The notes beneath the pieces were generated by a model. The model had not been told where the DNA came from, did not search any database, and was given only the letters and a program-made list of their open reading frames with translations. The position numbers and the translations under genes were made by a program. Source: Amoebidium appalachense (Eukaryota > Ichthyosporea). From it: a DNA stretch of 64,000 nt. Where the stretch lies: positions 4,960,001 through 5,024,000 of the forward strand of contig CAVNZM010000017.1 of assembly GCA_963693365.1 (NCBI GenBank), given 5' to 3'. Positions 1 through 17,905 of the stretch are shown in pieces (position 1 is the stretch's first letter; each line of letters opens with the position of its first letter).

Positions 1-70
1 CCCCCCCCCCCCCCCCCCCCCCCCCCCCCCTTCTGCAAGAAAGAGAGAAAGAAAAGAAAAGAAAAAACCC

Positions 71-1133
71 TTACAGCCTGAACAATATGCTAAAGAAGCG
101 ATAACCCTGAGGGTAGTTGTGATAGACAGACAGGAACACCGGGTGGCCGAAGGCGGCGGCGGCAGCGGCGGTGGTGGTGGTTGGGTGGGTGGGTTTGGGG
201 GGGGGGGGGAGGGGGGGGGGTGATTGTGCTACAGAATACGATGTACGCACAACACAAAGCAGAGGGGTGGGGAGGGCGGCAGGGGAAAGGTGGAAACCAT
301 AAGGCCTAGAGAGGGGAGGGAGGGGAGGGAGGGGGGATAGATATAATCGCTCACCCACTTGGCGGCCGTATTATCACCCTTGAGTGTCAGGGGCATTGTG
401 TGGATGGTGAGCATTCCGTTCATGTTTCCGAACACAACATCGGTAAGGAGACGGTCACCCACAAATACAACACTAGAACTAGGTAGGCCTAGTTGGGATA
501 GAAGCTCGTTTCCTCCCTCGGGTTTCTGTGAAGTGGGTGAAGAAACAGTGAAGGCGAGCAGACGGTGGTGTATGTGTGTGCGTGTACGCGCGCGCGTGTG
601 TGTGTGTGCGTGTGTGTGTTTGTGTGTGTATGTGTGTGTGTGTGTGCGTATGTGTGTGGAAAATGGGGAATATGCAGATATATTAGTCAACATGGGGGGA
701 GGGGGCCGGGGGGGGGGGGGGGGGGGGTATGCGTTAGAGGGTTGGAAATATGGAGGAGACAACAAGAGCAACAACAAAACGTCACAATCGTGGGGAATCC
801 AAAATCAAATAATTAAGCGTGCAGGCACAAGACACTTGAACAGAGCCCATCATCAGGGGGGCCGGGGGGGGGGGGGGGGGGGGGGGGGGATCAGGAGATG
901 GGGAAGTGGGGAGATGGGATGGCTTGACAGCACAGTGTATCCGTGTTTTGCTGCCCCATAACTTTTTTATAACCACAGCAACAACAACAGGTGTATTTGT
1001 GGTGGGTGCCAAGTACCCCCTCCCCCCCCCCTCCTCCCCCTCTCTTCCCCTCCCCTTATCTCGTCTCTTAAAAACCCTGTGCAAACACACCTACCAACAC
1101 ACAACACGCACGCAGGCGCGCGCACACACACCC

Positions 1134-1204
<71 letters not shown>

Positions 1205-2076
1205 TCTTGCCGTGCCTTATGACCTGTACCCCGAGGGCACCTTCCAGCTTTTCAGCCTAGCTGGTACCACCCACCGTCAGTAAATTGTTGCCATAAATAG
1301 AACATTGCTGCCATAAATAGATATATCTGACTACATTCCGCATAGAGCCCACCCCCCCCCCTCCCTTCCCCACCTCTTCCACTCCCCCCCCCCCCCCCCT
1401 CCCAACTCTCTCTCCCCCCTCCCCTCCCCTTCCCCCCCCCCCCCCCCCCCCCCCCCCCCCACACACACCACCACCACCACCACCACCACCAACACCACGA
1501 CACACACACACACACACCCTCCTAGCCGCCTCGCAAAATAACAAATGGAAAAACACACGGTGCTTGCCCTTCATCTCTTCGTGACCCATTTTTCTTTCAC
1601 CTTTAAAATCCTCCCCATCCCCGTTTGCTCAAGTAATCCTCTCAATAATGAGAGTTAAGGTAACATCAGGACATACACGTTTGGGTTACACAATAAAATC
1701 ACTTTTTATCAGGTTGATATAACATGTGATTTTAGGTACACCAGCACCATAAGAGGAAAGGATGGTAAACTCACGTGTGGTGTGTGGTGTGGAAAGAAAG
1801 AGGGGGAGGGGGGAGCAGTTGGGAGGTGTTGCAGAGTACGAGGTACAAATTCTTGACGAAAAACACAATGCATATTGCAAAGCGCACACAAAGATGCACC
1901 ACAAGCAGAGCCCATCTCAGAGGTTCCCAAGTCATCCAAAGCACCTGAGTTTCGGCATTTTCATCCAGTCAACGAACCCCAACTCATACTGTTTACCTTG
2001 AACATGGGTTTTGGGGACGCAGGGAGTGGATTTTCTTTCTTTCTTTCTTTCTTTCTTTCTTTTCTTTTTTTTTTTT

Positions 2077-2108
<32 letters not shown>

Positions 2109-2353
2109 TCAGACCTCAATCATGTTTGTGTCGTCTTTGGAGCCTGCCGAATTGGACACGATGGCAACGTTATTTCCAAACACACGCCGGCACTCGGTAA
2201 ATGCATCCTGAATAGAAAGTCCAATCAGCAAAGGTGCCTTGGGAATATTGTTGGTATAAAAACCCACATTTCTGGTATAACACTCGGAATTGGGGGGTAA
2301 CAATCACTCAGGAAAGGGGGCAAGGTCAACTCACAGGGCACAGGGGGAGGGGG

Positions 2354-2385
<32 letters not shown>

Positions 2386-2829
2386 AGACGGCAAACTATT
2401 CAGAAAGGCATGCAGACTTCGAAAAAGGATTGTACCCATATGGGGGGAAAAGTGAAAGAGACATACTTTGACAGTTCGATATATCTCAAAGGCAGGAACA
2501 CTTAAAAAACGACATTGACATATAGAAGAAGAAGTTTGATAGTTGGATGTATAAGAGTCAGATAATACAAGAATCCTTGATGATTGGGGATATCTCCGGA
2601 GGGTATGAGAGTTGGATAATTCAGAAATTCAAGAAATTAGAGTTAGATAACTAATACAGAAATCCTTCATCGTTGGGTATCTCTCCAGAAAAGATGGAGA
2701 TAATAGAAGTTTACCTTGATAGTCGGGTATATCTCAAGGGCATATGGTGCAGTCAGGCAGTTATCTTTGTCAAACACAATGGCCCTGCACCCGCCTTTGT
2801 GCAGAGCGCTAAAGTCTATGTGGCTGATA

Positions 2830-2893
<64 letters not shown>

Positions 2894-3682
2894 CGCGCGC
2901 GTGCGTGTGCGTGTGCGTGTGTGTGTGTGTGTGTGTTGTGTGTGTGCGCGCGTGGGGGTAGCCGGGGGAGGGAAGGTGGGGAGGGGTCCAAGAGGGGAGG
3001 AGGGGGATGGGTTTGCTTCTGTGCTTACGGGTTTGAGTGTGAGTTTGTGCAAATATGCGTGCCCATTTGGGGATTTTTTTTTTTTTGGTGTGTGTTTGGG
3101 GTGAAGGGGGGGGGGGGGGGGGGGGGGGGGGCTGTTAGTGCAATGGAGGAGGTCAGTGGGGAGATGATCTGGGCAAGCTAAAGGGTGGACGGGCTGGGGA
3201 GGGTGGGGGTGGGGTGGGGGGCAGGGGGCTAGGTAGGACAGAGTGTTGAAAATTTCACGAACAGTAAAACACACCCATTTTTTTCGTATCATTGATTGAC
3301 CTCCCCGGGGAAGGGGGGAGGGGAAGGGGAGAAAGGGGAGGGGAGGGAAGGGGGGGGGGGGGGGGGGGGGGGGAAAGGGGGAGAGAGGGGGCATGGGGGT
3401 GGGGGGGTGGGGGGTGGGGGGGTGCGTGCTCATAACGCGGTGCACGTGCGTGGTTGTGCGTGACTTTATGCTGCGAAGGTGTGTGTGTGTGTGTTGGTAG
3501 GTCCGTTTATATCGCAAGGGGGAGGGGGGGGGGGGAAGGGGGGGAGGGGGGGGGGGGGGGGAAGGGGGGGAGGGGGGGAAGAATTAACCTTTGACAGAGA
3601 AATGAGGCACAGCCAAGGACCGTCTTGTGGTCAACACACTAACGGCTGTGCGCACAGCAACTGGGTTCCAGCCTTGACCCAT
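71..3682 (-). CDS. GEP4: Gep4/YqeG-type HAD phosphatase, mitochondrial phosphatidylglycerophosphate phosphatase (6 exons)
   Basis: Exons on the minus strand: 3682-3589, 2830-2715, 2207-2115, 1256-1203, 525-355, 106-71. All junctions are GT-AG and in phase; the product is 187 aa, close to the yeast enzyme. HAD motifs appear in order: motif I FDKDNCLTAPY (nucleophile Asp52, acid/base Asp54), motif II VSNSAG (Ser88), motif III Lys near 118-120 before PEGG, and motif IV VGDRLLTDV (Asp143, Asp148). The segment DISHIDF just before motif I is also typical of the Gep4 family. Known family role: dephosphorylation of phosphatidylglycerophosphate to phosphatidylglycerol on the matrix side of the mitochondrial inner membrane, a step in cardiolipin synthesis. 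The start ATG at 3682 opens a short basic/hydrophobic N-terminus as in homologues. Introns hold long G-runs (C-runs in sense), (CA)n/(GT)n and dispersed repeats. The donor after exon 4 lies inside a (GT)n array. The donor after exon 3 (GTCTGA) is weak. The last exon (11 codons) is the least certain. Confidence 0.92.
730..865 (-). repeat. Second intronic repeat family, copy in Gep4-like intron 4
   Basis: On the minus strand it reads CTGATGATGGGCTCTGTTCAAGTGTCTTGTGCCTGC-type sequence through to CCATATTTCCAACCCTCTAAC, bounded by G-runs on both sides (C-runs in sense). Same unit at 10400-10545 (+) and 56165-56320 (-). Confidence 0.8.
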
Positions 3683-4200
3683 ACTGGCCGAGTTGTGGTT
3701 GCCTCGAACGAGAGCTGGAATGTGCGAGATCTGTAAGTGCCTGCCTGTGCTCTTTGGTTCTCAAAGAGAAATGAAAAAGGAGGAATATTATTGAACATTG
3801 ATTAGTTAGCGAGCTTGGCAGGGTCATTTTCAGTTGGATTAGGGACATGGTCTCAAAGGCATCGAAAAGGATGCAGCGTGTCACGGTGTGTGTGTGTGTG
3901 GAAGGGGGAAGGGGGGGGGGGGGGGGGAGGGGGGGGGGGGGGGGGGGAGGAGGGGGGAGGGGGTTCAAGATGAAAGGGGGGAGAAGTGTTGGTGGCGGCA
4001 ACAAAGGGCGTTGGGAGGCTAGGGGGAGTACAAGGGGCTCTGAAGAGTTTGGAGGAGACACTTTACTACCGAGATCTGGTGGAGTGGGGGTGTACTGTAT
4101 GTGTGCGTGTGTGCAAGTGCGTGCGCGGGTGTGTTTGTAAGCTAGTGTAGGTGGGTGAGTGGTTGGGTGGACGGATGGGTGAGAGGGTGGGAAGCTGTGC

Positions 4201-4269
<69 letters not shown>

Positions 4270-5221
4270 GGTGTAGGTGAGAAGCTGTGGTTGCAATTGA
4301 ATACGCCCGTGCGTGTGTGCGAGTGTGTGTGCTGTGTGTGTGCGCCTGTGTGTGGGAGGGGGGAAGGGGGAGGATGACAACAGCAGATCCAAAAAAGGTA
4401 CAAGAACCAAAGGGAATTTCAGAGAACCACACACACTGAGCACAGACCAAAGGTGGTAAAACACCCTGCTAAACTTACGTGTCTATATGTTCAAATCCAT
4501 CAAGTGCACTATAACTTGCTGCTTGCCTTCGGTGACCAGGGCTGTTAAAGCTCAGCTGACGAGTCGGCTCAGCAGGCGAATTCTCTTCTCACCTGAGCCA
4601 GCCACAATCGTCTCAGAAAGCGGCTTGGCTTGAGCCCCCCCCATACCACACCCACGATTCCCCTGAACGCCAAGAAACCAATCGCAGAAGGTTTAGTTAA
4701 TCAAAAAAATTGACATTATCGAATCTGATTGGTAAATGACTTGCCTTTTGCGGAAATAACCTTGAGCCATTTCAAGCAAGCAGTTTTTCTTTGCCCGCAA
4801 GTGTGTTTAAACAAAATTTATAAAAAATTTGTAAATAGTTAAACATCATTATTTTAAACGTTTAAAATGTTAATATTCCAGCCGGCTTGAGCCGGCTCAG
4901 CAGCCGGGACGATCGCGGCTGGCAGCTGAGCCAGCTGCAAACACGATCTAACAGCCCTGTCAGGTGGTGCGCAGATTCTTAGCGAGTCGGTGTATTTTAA
5001 TTATAACCATTTATAGTTATAACTACGTGATTGGTTCTTTTCGCACCACCTCTTTTGGCAATTTGCACGTGCAAACATGAAGCTGTGCGGACATCACTCG
5101 AACTACAGTCAGTTGAGAAGACAGTGAAGAGTTGGAAGATCTTAGACTACGTTTTTTTTTCTTGTAGCTACCAAAGTTATAATAATCAGTGAGAATTTGA
5201 GAAACTTACTATTTTTGCAAC
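3683..5221. promoter_or_regulatory. Divergent intergenic region between the Gep4-like and Rsa3-like genes
   Basis: About 1.5 kb separates two divergently transcribed genes and must hold both promoters. 3880-4380 is simple sequence: G-runs at 3901-3960, a perfect (GCGT)n array at 4201-4268, and (GT)n. 4380-5221 is complex sequence containing the MITE at 4537-4959 and inverted CCAAT motifs (ATTGG) near 4679 and 5030. I see no clear TATA box for either gene. Confidence 0.6.
4537..4959. mobile_element. hAT-like MITE (423 bp) in the shared promoter region
   Basis: The element begins CAGGGCTGTTA at 4537 and ends with the exact reverse complement at 4949-4959. Both ends carry subterminal copies of AGCTCAGCTG/GGCTCAGC motifs and the centre is AT-rich. 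CAGGG-type termini are typical of hAT elements. The 8-bp flanks (TCGGTGAC and TCAGGTGG) do not match, so the target duplication has decayed or the insertion is old. No coding capacity. Confidence 0.65.
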
Positions 5222-11985
<6,764 letters not shown>

Positions 11986-12480
11986 ACACATGTGCATGTA
12001 GTGAGTTATGCATGTACGGTGTGCACTGATGTACATACCGTGAGCACATGTGCTTTGTGCACTTATTCTGAACACGGTGTAAGTAGTGGTTTTATGGAGG
12101 TACTTTGTGCACTTACGTACCATGAGCACAGGTGCAAATTGTTGGTTTGTGGAGTACAGTGTGCACCTAATCTAAACACATGTGCGAGTAGTGAGTTATG
12201 GATGTACTGTGTGCACTTACATACCGTGAGCACAGGTGCAAATGGTGGTTCTATGGAGTACGGTATGTAGGCCTATCATACACAAGTGCAAGTGGTGAGT
12301 TATGGATCACGTACTGTGTGTACTTGCCGTAAACACAAGTGCAGGTAGTGGTTATGGAAGTACAGTGTGCACTGAATTCTAAACACGTGTGCGAGTATTG
12401 AGTTATGGATGTGCTGTGCAGCCTATCATAAACAAAAGTGCTAGCACTGCAGTAGTGGTTATATGTAGGTACAACGTGTA
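11986..12480 (+). repeat. Degenerate minisatellite downstream of the Rsa3-like gene
   Basis: Imperfect direct repeats of roughly 60-85 bp share the motifs AGTGAGTTATGGATGTACTG, TGTGCACTTA, CCGTGAGCACA and GGTGCAAATGGTGG. At least six rounds are visible between the stop codon and about 12480. Unlike the microsatellites elsewhere this is complex sequence; it would form the 3' UTR or terminator region of the gene. Every unit carries alternating purine/pyrimidine TGTGCAC/GTGCAC palindromes. Confidence 0.75.
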
Positions 12481-12489
12481 CCTGTGAAT

Positions 12490-12770
12490 CTTGTTGGGTG
12501 TATGGCAGTGCTGAAATGCATTTTAAAAACGTTTTTGTTTCCTTTTCGCTTAAAAATTTCTGTCAAATGCCACCTCTGTCAAGTAGTAAACAAATCACTA
12601 GGCACGTGCCGGTACCCATCAGGTTGCTTCTAGAAGCACGGAAACTTCTACGAGGCCCTCTTAACGTTTGTGGTTGTTACGAGCAAGAGCACGTGCTGGC
12701 ACGGCACCATACAGCCGAGGCATCCGTTTTCACCACTTCACACATACACATGCACACACACCCACACACA

Positions 12771-12805
<35 letters not shown>

Positions 12806-12808
12806 AAT

Positions 12809-12852
<44 letters not shown>

Positions 12853-13400
12853 GCCCCCGCCGCCACCACCACCCACCCATGTACTCTTTTTCACCCTCTC
12901 CCCTTTCGCCCGCCCACCATACCAGTACCCTCCGCCTCACTTCGAATTCTCAAACATAATTACGTTAATACACACACACACCACTCATCATCTCACATTC
13001 TGCAGCTGTTCAATATTACTTAGTCGGCATGGAAAATTTACGAAAGGCCCATCACTTTGGCGTGGGTTGGCACGGTGTGCATGTGAGTAAACCGTGCAAG
13101 CTCAGCCTGGTCATGGTAACACACAACTGATAAATTCGGTGCCGTGAAGGGAATGATAAAGGTAGCTGTAACCATGGATCCGGAATTGCGGCGATCCGTC
13201 TCCGGGCCAAACTCAAATGAAAAACTTTTTTCTTTTGACTGGATTTATTCGACGGAAAGATATGCAAGTATGCACGGCATACTGAGAAGACAATCAAAAC
13301 TTCACGAGTTACAGGGTTACATCGAAAGTGAAGCCGGTTATCACAATGTACGGCCTCCGGCAGTGTCCACGCAATAAAAAGTGTGTAAACCCCGACATTA
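12490..13400. other. Intergenic stretch with simple repeats and one weak ORF
   Basis: 12490-12750 is complex sequence with no recognised gene. 12755-12860 is (CA)n interrupted by an A-run. 12860-13140 is C-rich then unique. An ATG ORF at 13153-13377 is listed separately. No tRNA or other RNA gene seen. Confidence 0.5.
13153..13377 (+). CDS. Possible small protein of 74 aa, not recognised
   Basis: An ATG-initiated frame (first residues MIKVAVTMDPELRR) ends at TAA just upstream of the inverted LTR element. Composition is ordinary for a protein, mixed charged and aromatic, and free of simple repeat, unlike most open frames here. I see no signal peptide, membrane segment or known motif, and no clear splice sites tying it to other exons. 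It could be a decayed gene fragment or chance. Confidence 0.25.
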   Translation: MIKVAVTMDPELRRSVSGPNSNEKLFSFDWIYSTERYASMHGILRRQSKLHELQGYIESEAGYHNVRPPAVSTQ

Positions 13401-13411
13401 CTTCGCCCAGG

Positions 13412-14110
13412 TGTTGTATATTATACCGGATATCTAGCATGGATGTACATAGGTTGAGATATACGCGCGTGTGTACATGTATATATACCACTGTGTTTGA
13501 TCTTAGGTAGGCCAGTATGCATCTCCCCCTCAGTCTTGTGCACATGAGCATGGAGCTAGACATATGTGCACGTGCAGCTTACATGTTTATTCATGGGAAA
13601 ACGGATATGATAGTCGCATGGGACCGACACGTAGTAGAGGAACCATGAGCGTCTATATGGTAGTTTTATCATGGGAAAATATGCAAGTAGCCGTGAGGTA
13701 TGACTGTGGAATGCATCGCTAGTCAAGTTCTGTCACCCGATTGGCTCATTTCGTTTATTGAAACCGTGACGCCATGGGACCAGGGTTCGAAGGACGGTGG
13801 AGCCCATTAACGGAAGTCGAAATCCCGTTTCGGAAAACCTCTTCGAAAATCGGAATGCTCCGTCGGAGCAGGCCCACCAAAAATCGTAATCATGGCGCAT
13901 CAGTAAACTAGGGCATGCTTATTTGTGCCTATATTGCATCAAAATGTGATTATAATGCATACTCAAAAACCCCTGTGGTTATTAGAGGCCTGCTTCCTGG
14001 TGTTGGCAGTTGAAGCTTTGAAGGAATAAATGGGAAATATGAAGTGCATTAATGCACAATATATATATACATTTTGTCTCCGTATTTAAAAATTCTGGGG
14101 GAGGGAAGGG

Positions 14111-14151
<41 letters not shown>

Positions 14152-14433
14152 GAGTTGAGGCAGCAACATGGGAAGCTCAGGCAGAAATCGAATGTTTGGG
14201 GGGGAGCTCGAGAGGGGGGGGGGGGGGGAGGGGGAAGAAAATCAGGTTGGGTGGTTGTGTCTGTGTTTGTGTGTGTGTGAGTATTTTTCTTTGCAATTGT
14301 GTGTGTGTGTGTGTGGTGGGTATGTATACACGGTGTGTGTGTCTGTGTGTATGTGTACAGGTGTGGGTGTGTGTATTTGTGTCAGCGGTAATCGGTATGT
14401 GTGTGTCTATGTTGTGTGCATATGTGCACATGT

Positions 14434-14481
<48 letters not shown>

Positions 14482-14682
14482 TCATGACATTGTGTGCATG
14501 TGTATGTGTGTTTTGTGTCAACGGTTATGGTGTGTGTGTATGTATGTACAGTGTGTGTATGTATGTGTGTGTGTGCGCAGTGTGGTGTGTATGTATGCAT
14601 GCGCAGGGTGTACACATGTGTGTGTCTGTGTATGTGTGTACATGCCAGTGTGGGTGTGCATGTTTGTACCAACGGTTTCTTG

Positions 14683-14717
<35 letters not shown>

Positions 14718-14768
14718 GCCACGGAGTGTGTGTGCGTGCGCCGTGTACATGGTGTGTGTGTGAAGTGT

Positions 14769-14827
<59 letters not shown>

Positions 14828-15642
14828 GGTGCATATCATGTGATTGAACAGGGTGGATGCATGTGCACGTTTGTGATACAGTTATCATGATCTGAGATAG
14901 TATGTGCCTGTGCACGTGTACTAGCCTAGGTTACATGATTGTGTGGTGTCACGGCTGTGTATGTATGTGCATGTGTGTCTTTGAACGGAACACAGTGGTG
15001 CACAGTGTGTGTATCGCCTGCCATTGAAGACGCGTGCCACTGATCGTGATACACGTGGCACCTGCACCTGGTGGCCGTCGACTCTGAGCATCTAGATCCA
15101 TTCCATGTTTAGGCCTTCCTGGTACAGGGGGAATGGGGGGGGGGGGGGGGGGGGGAGGGGAGTACTAGTGGGGGGGGGGGAGGGAGGGATCCGCCTGAGA
15201 GGGGGGGGGGGGGGGGGGGGGGGTGGAGGGGGGGGGGGGGGGGGGGGGGGGAGGGGGGTGAGGCCGGAGCGGCGGTGGGGGAGAAGGAGGGGCAGGAGGG
15301 GCTCTGGGACGTTCCGATTCGGCCGGGACGATTTTCGGAACTGTGTTTTCAAATATCGGAAATTCCGATTTTTTTTCGTAACTTCGAACCCTGCATGGGA
15401 CAGAACCGTGAACCGTATGTGATTGGCTCTCGTAGCCAAAAGGACATACCGATGCGCAAGCCTGAGCCGCTGTGCGAGCTCCGATATAAGGGCTTGTCGG
15501 GGGCTTCAGAGCGGACTCTGTGTGCTCGTCTTACTAGGTGTAAGTAGGACTAGCACGTCACTTAGCAAAGCGTGGTCTAGTCAACCCCGTTCATTCAAAA
15601 TATATTTGTTTAGTCACGGACACACGTTTTAATTATACAACA
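13412..15642 (+). repeat. LTR of inverted retroelement, arm A (about 610 bp, interrupted by a hAT-like element)
   Basis: The LTR starts TGTTGTATA at 13412 and ends with the perfect inverse TATACAACA at 15634-15642, the usual TG...CA LTR form with a 9-bp terminal inverted repeat. A TATA-like element GATATAAGG lies at 15483-15491, so the region after it is probably the R/U5 part. The hAT-like element at 13781-15393 splits the LTR. Confidence 0.82.
13781..15393. mobile_element. Non-autonomous hAT-like transposon, 1613 bp, with 8-bp target duplication
   Basis: Termini are CAGGGTTCGAAG (13781-13792) and its perfect reverse complement (15382-15393). The flanks are direct 8-bp copies of CATGGGAC (13773-13780 and 15394-15401). 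Arm B at about 17356-17364 shows the empty site with one copy. The interior holds G-runs (14115-14150, 15136-15253), long (GT)n-rich DNA at 14260-14830, and no transposase frame. Subterminal TTTCGGAA/TTCCGA motifs occur near both ends. The 12-bp CAGGG-type inverted repeat and 8-bp duplication are diagnostic of the hAT superfamily. Confidence 0.92.
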
Positions 15643-15658
15643 GCTGAGCTACACCCTC
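15643..15658 (+). other. Primer-binding site, arm A
   Basis: This directly abuts the LTR end. It is complementary to GGGTGTAGCTCAGC, which I recognise as the 5' end of eukaryotic tRNA-Ala. Arm B (17098-17113) matches over 16 nt (GGGGGTGTAGCTCAGC); arm A has one mismatch. Pairing with a tRNA 5' segment rather than the 3' CCA end implies a cleaved tRNA fragment as primer, as in Drosophila copia. Confidence 0.5.
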
Positions 15659-15733
15659 TGCAGCGATAGCATTTGCGTTGCATGTGTGCTCGTTTCAAGC
15701 AAGAACTATGTTTTTAGCGATTTGGTTTCTAAC

Positions 15734-15979
15734 ATGTGTGGCTACAGTGGTGACGACGATGCCGGCCCTGGCGGCCTACATGGGGACGGAACAAGCAATG
15801 CCGACCGTATTTTTCTTGAAGAGCTCGGTTACAACGTTCCCCTCTCTCCCCCCGGTGTCTCACCGTGGTACCCTCCCGGAGCAGACATTGTAAACAACTG
15901 TACACATGAACTGTACATGTTTACTAAAGAATGTGATCTACTAGCACACGATTCGTGCTTTGTCATGAATATCACATAA
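15734..15979 (+). pseudogene. Start of retroelement internal ORF (gag position), arm A, broken by a solo LTR
   Basis: The frame begins MCGYSGDDDAG about 90 nt after the primer-binding site and is acidic and Gly/Pro-rich. The coding match to arm B stops at the solo LTR insertion (15889) and resumes at 16369; the frame stops inside the inserted LTR at 15979. The position fits the start of gag, but I do not recognise the protein. Confidence 0.55.
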
Positions 15980-16368
15980 ATATTATGTCCGCACCAATAG
16001 GACTCACTCTGACCTAAGAATTGAACCATATATGGTTCTTCAGCTGCATACCACATAAACGAAGTGAACCAATAAGAGGTTTGCATAAATAGGACAAAGG
16101 TCTGACTGGCTCGGACCGCACCAGAATCACGAATGGCATGTTGCCACCCGCGCTGGCCGCGGATGAACCAATCCTGGGCCTTGATCCGAAACCTGGGGGC
16201 TATATAAGAAAGCCGTCCCAGTACGGGGATCACATCAGTGAAGTCTGAGACAGACTGAGTCGGCCCATAGTAAAAGCAACCTGGCCGCGTGTGCCTTTCT
16301 ACCCGTTCTCTGTCTTTATTTTGATTCAGTTGTACTCTGCCTTATCCTAACTAGTCCAACTGTTTACA
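15889..16368 (+). mobile_element. Solo LTR, 480 bp, with 5-bp target duplication GACAT
   Basis: It begins TGTAAACA and ends TGTTTACA, flanked by GACAT at 15884-15888 and 16369-16373. Arm B carries the uninterrupted site with a single GACAT. A TATA box (TATATAAG, 16201-16208) lies about 165 bp from the 3' end, as expected for a U3/R boundary. No internal retroelement sequence remains, so this is a solo LTR left by LTR-LTR recombination. Confidence 0.9.
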
Positions 16369-16611
16369 GACATACCGTTGCTCGACCGTGTTTTCTTCCG
16401 TTCCCACGACCTGCAACATGACAACCAGTATTGCTTCACTTTTTGTTCTGGGGACACCGATTACGGTCAATCATTCGACGCCGAAGAATTGCTACCTGAA
16501 GACAATCGACATACATCAGTCGACCTCCTCCACGGGTTGGAAGTCGAAGTCAACGCGAACGCAAGCACAGGAACCAGACGCCCTGATACGCGCCCTATCG
16601 GAGTATGCAAA

Positions 16612-16629
16612 ACCCTAACCCTATGCAAA
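16612..16629. other. Centre of the retroelement palindrome
   Basis: The centre reads ACCCTAACCC followed by a second copy of the arm-end motif TATGCAAA, then inverts (TTTGCATA). The non-arm insert is therefore only about 10 nt and resembles the telomere repeat CCCTAA. Too short to prove a telomeric origin. Confidence 0.6.
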
Positions 16630-17022
16630 TTTGCATACTCCGAAAGGGCGCGTATCAGGGCGTCTGGTTCCTGTGCTTGCGTTCGCGTTGACTTCGACTT
16701 CCAACCCGTGGAGGAGGTCGACTGATGTATGTCGATTGTCTTCAGGTAGCAATTCTTCGGCGTCGAATGATTGACCGTAATCGGTGTCCCCAGAACAAAA
16801 AGTGAAGCAATACTGGTTGTCATGTTGCAGGTCGTGGGAACGGAAGAAAACACGGTCGAGCAACGGTATGTCTGCTCCGGGAGGGTACCACGGTGAGACA
16901 CCGGGGGGAGAGAGGGGAACGTTGTAACCGAGCTCTTCAAGGAAAATACGGTCGGCATTGCTTGTTCCGTCCCCATATAGGCCGCTAGGGCCGGCATCGT
17001 CGTCACCACTGTAGCCACACAT
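16621..17022 (-). pseudogene. Start of retroelement internal ORF (gag position), arm B, uninterrupted but truncated
   Basis: A 133-codon minus-strand frame starts MCGYSGDDDAG and runs to the palindrome centre, where it ends artificially (FGVCKFA then stop). It is the intact version of the arm A frame. Acidic, low in Lys, with two Cys close together (YCFTFC); no zinc knuckle, protease or polymerase motif is present because the copy is truncated. Not recognised beyond its gag-like position. Confidence 0.5.
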
Positions 17023-17097
17023 GTTAGAAACCAAATCGCTAAAAACATAGTTCTTGCTCGAAACGAGCACACATGCAACGCAAATGCTAGCGCTGCA

Positions 17098-17113
17098 GGG
17101 GGTGTAGCTCAGC
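17098..17113 (-). other. Primer-binding site, arm B (16-nt match to a tRNA-Ala 5' end)
   Basis: GGGGGTGTAGCTCAGC on the plus strand abuts the LTR end at 17114. On the element's own (minus) strand it is the complement of this tRNA sequence, as a primer-binding site should be. See the arm A entry for the mechanistic implication. Confidence 0.5.
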
Positions 17114-17571
17114 TGTTGTATAATTAGAACGTGTGTCCGTGACTAAACAAATATATTTTGAATGAACGGGGTTGACTAGACCACGCTTTGCTAAGTGACG
17201 TGCTAGTCCTACTTACACCTAGTAAGACGAGCACACAGAGTCCGCTCTGAAGCCCCCGACAAGCCCTTATATCGGAACTCGCACAGCGGCTCAGGCTTGC
17301 GCATCGGTATGTCCTTTTGGCTACGAGAGCCAATCACATACGGTTCACGGTTCTGTCCCATGGTGTCACGGTTTCAATAGACTAAGTGAGCCAATCGGGT
17401 GACAGAACATGACTAGCGATGCATTCCACAGTCATACCTCACGGCTACTTGCATATTTTCCCATGATAAAACTACGATAATATAGACGCTCATGGTTCCT
17501 CTACTACGTGTCGGTCCCATTGACATATACTAATCCGTCTCAGCAGATCAGCCTAAGTCTACGATCGAGAT

Positions 17572-17610
<39 letters not shown>

Positions 17611-17871
17611 CCACAGATCATCAAGATCAAGTCCGGGGGCCTCAAGATAGCTGTACAGCTGCCAGCATCTTGCCTCTGCCGGCGCAGGGCAGGACCACGT
17701 CAGCCGGGGCAGCCAACCAATAGAATTCTAATTAGTGTGTAGGATAGATCATAGGAGGACTTTGGAATGTGATAAGTTCGGGCAGAAGCCCTTTGTAAAT
17801 ATTGGCAAGTTTTGATAGTGTATGCTGCCAAACGTATTTATATATTTCGGTGTATAGGAAGGAGTAGATAA

Positions 17872-17905
<34 letters not shown>

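Noticed and set aside
15829-16233. 134-codon minus-strand frame
   Set aside because: Lies across the solo LTR and the antisense of the retroelement; shadow frame.
16467-17078. 203-codon minus-strand frame with a hydrophobic N-terminus overlapping the retroelement
   Set aside because: It begins with a non-ATG codon and overlaps the gag-position frame in another phase; it also crosses the palindrome centre. The hydrophobic start is likely incidental.
17090-17125. Possible tRNA-Ala gene (GGGGGTGTAGCTCAGC)
   Set aside because: Only the first 16 nt match. No anticodon arm or T-arm follows, and the match ends exactly at an LTR border in both arms, so it is read as a primer-binding site.
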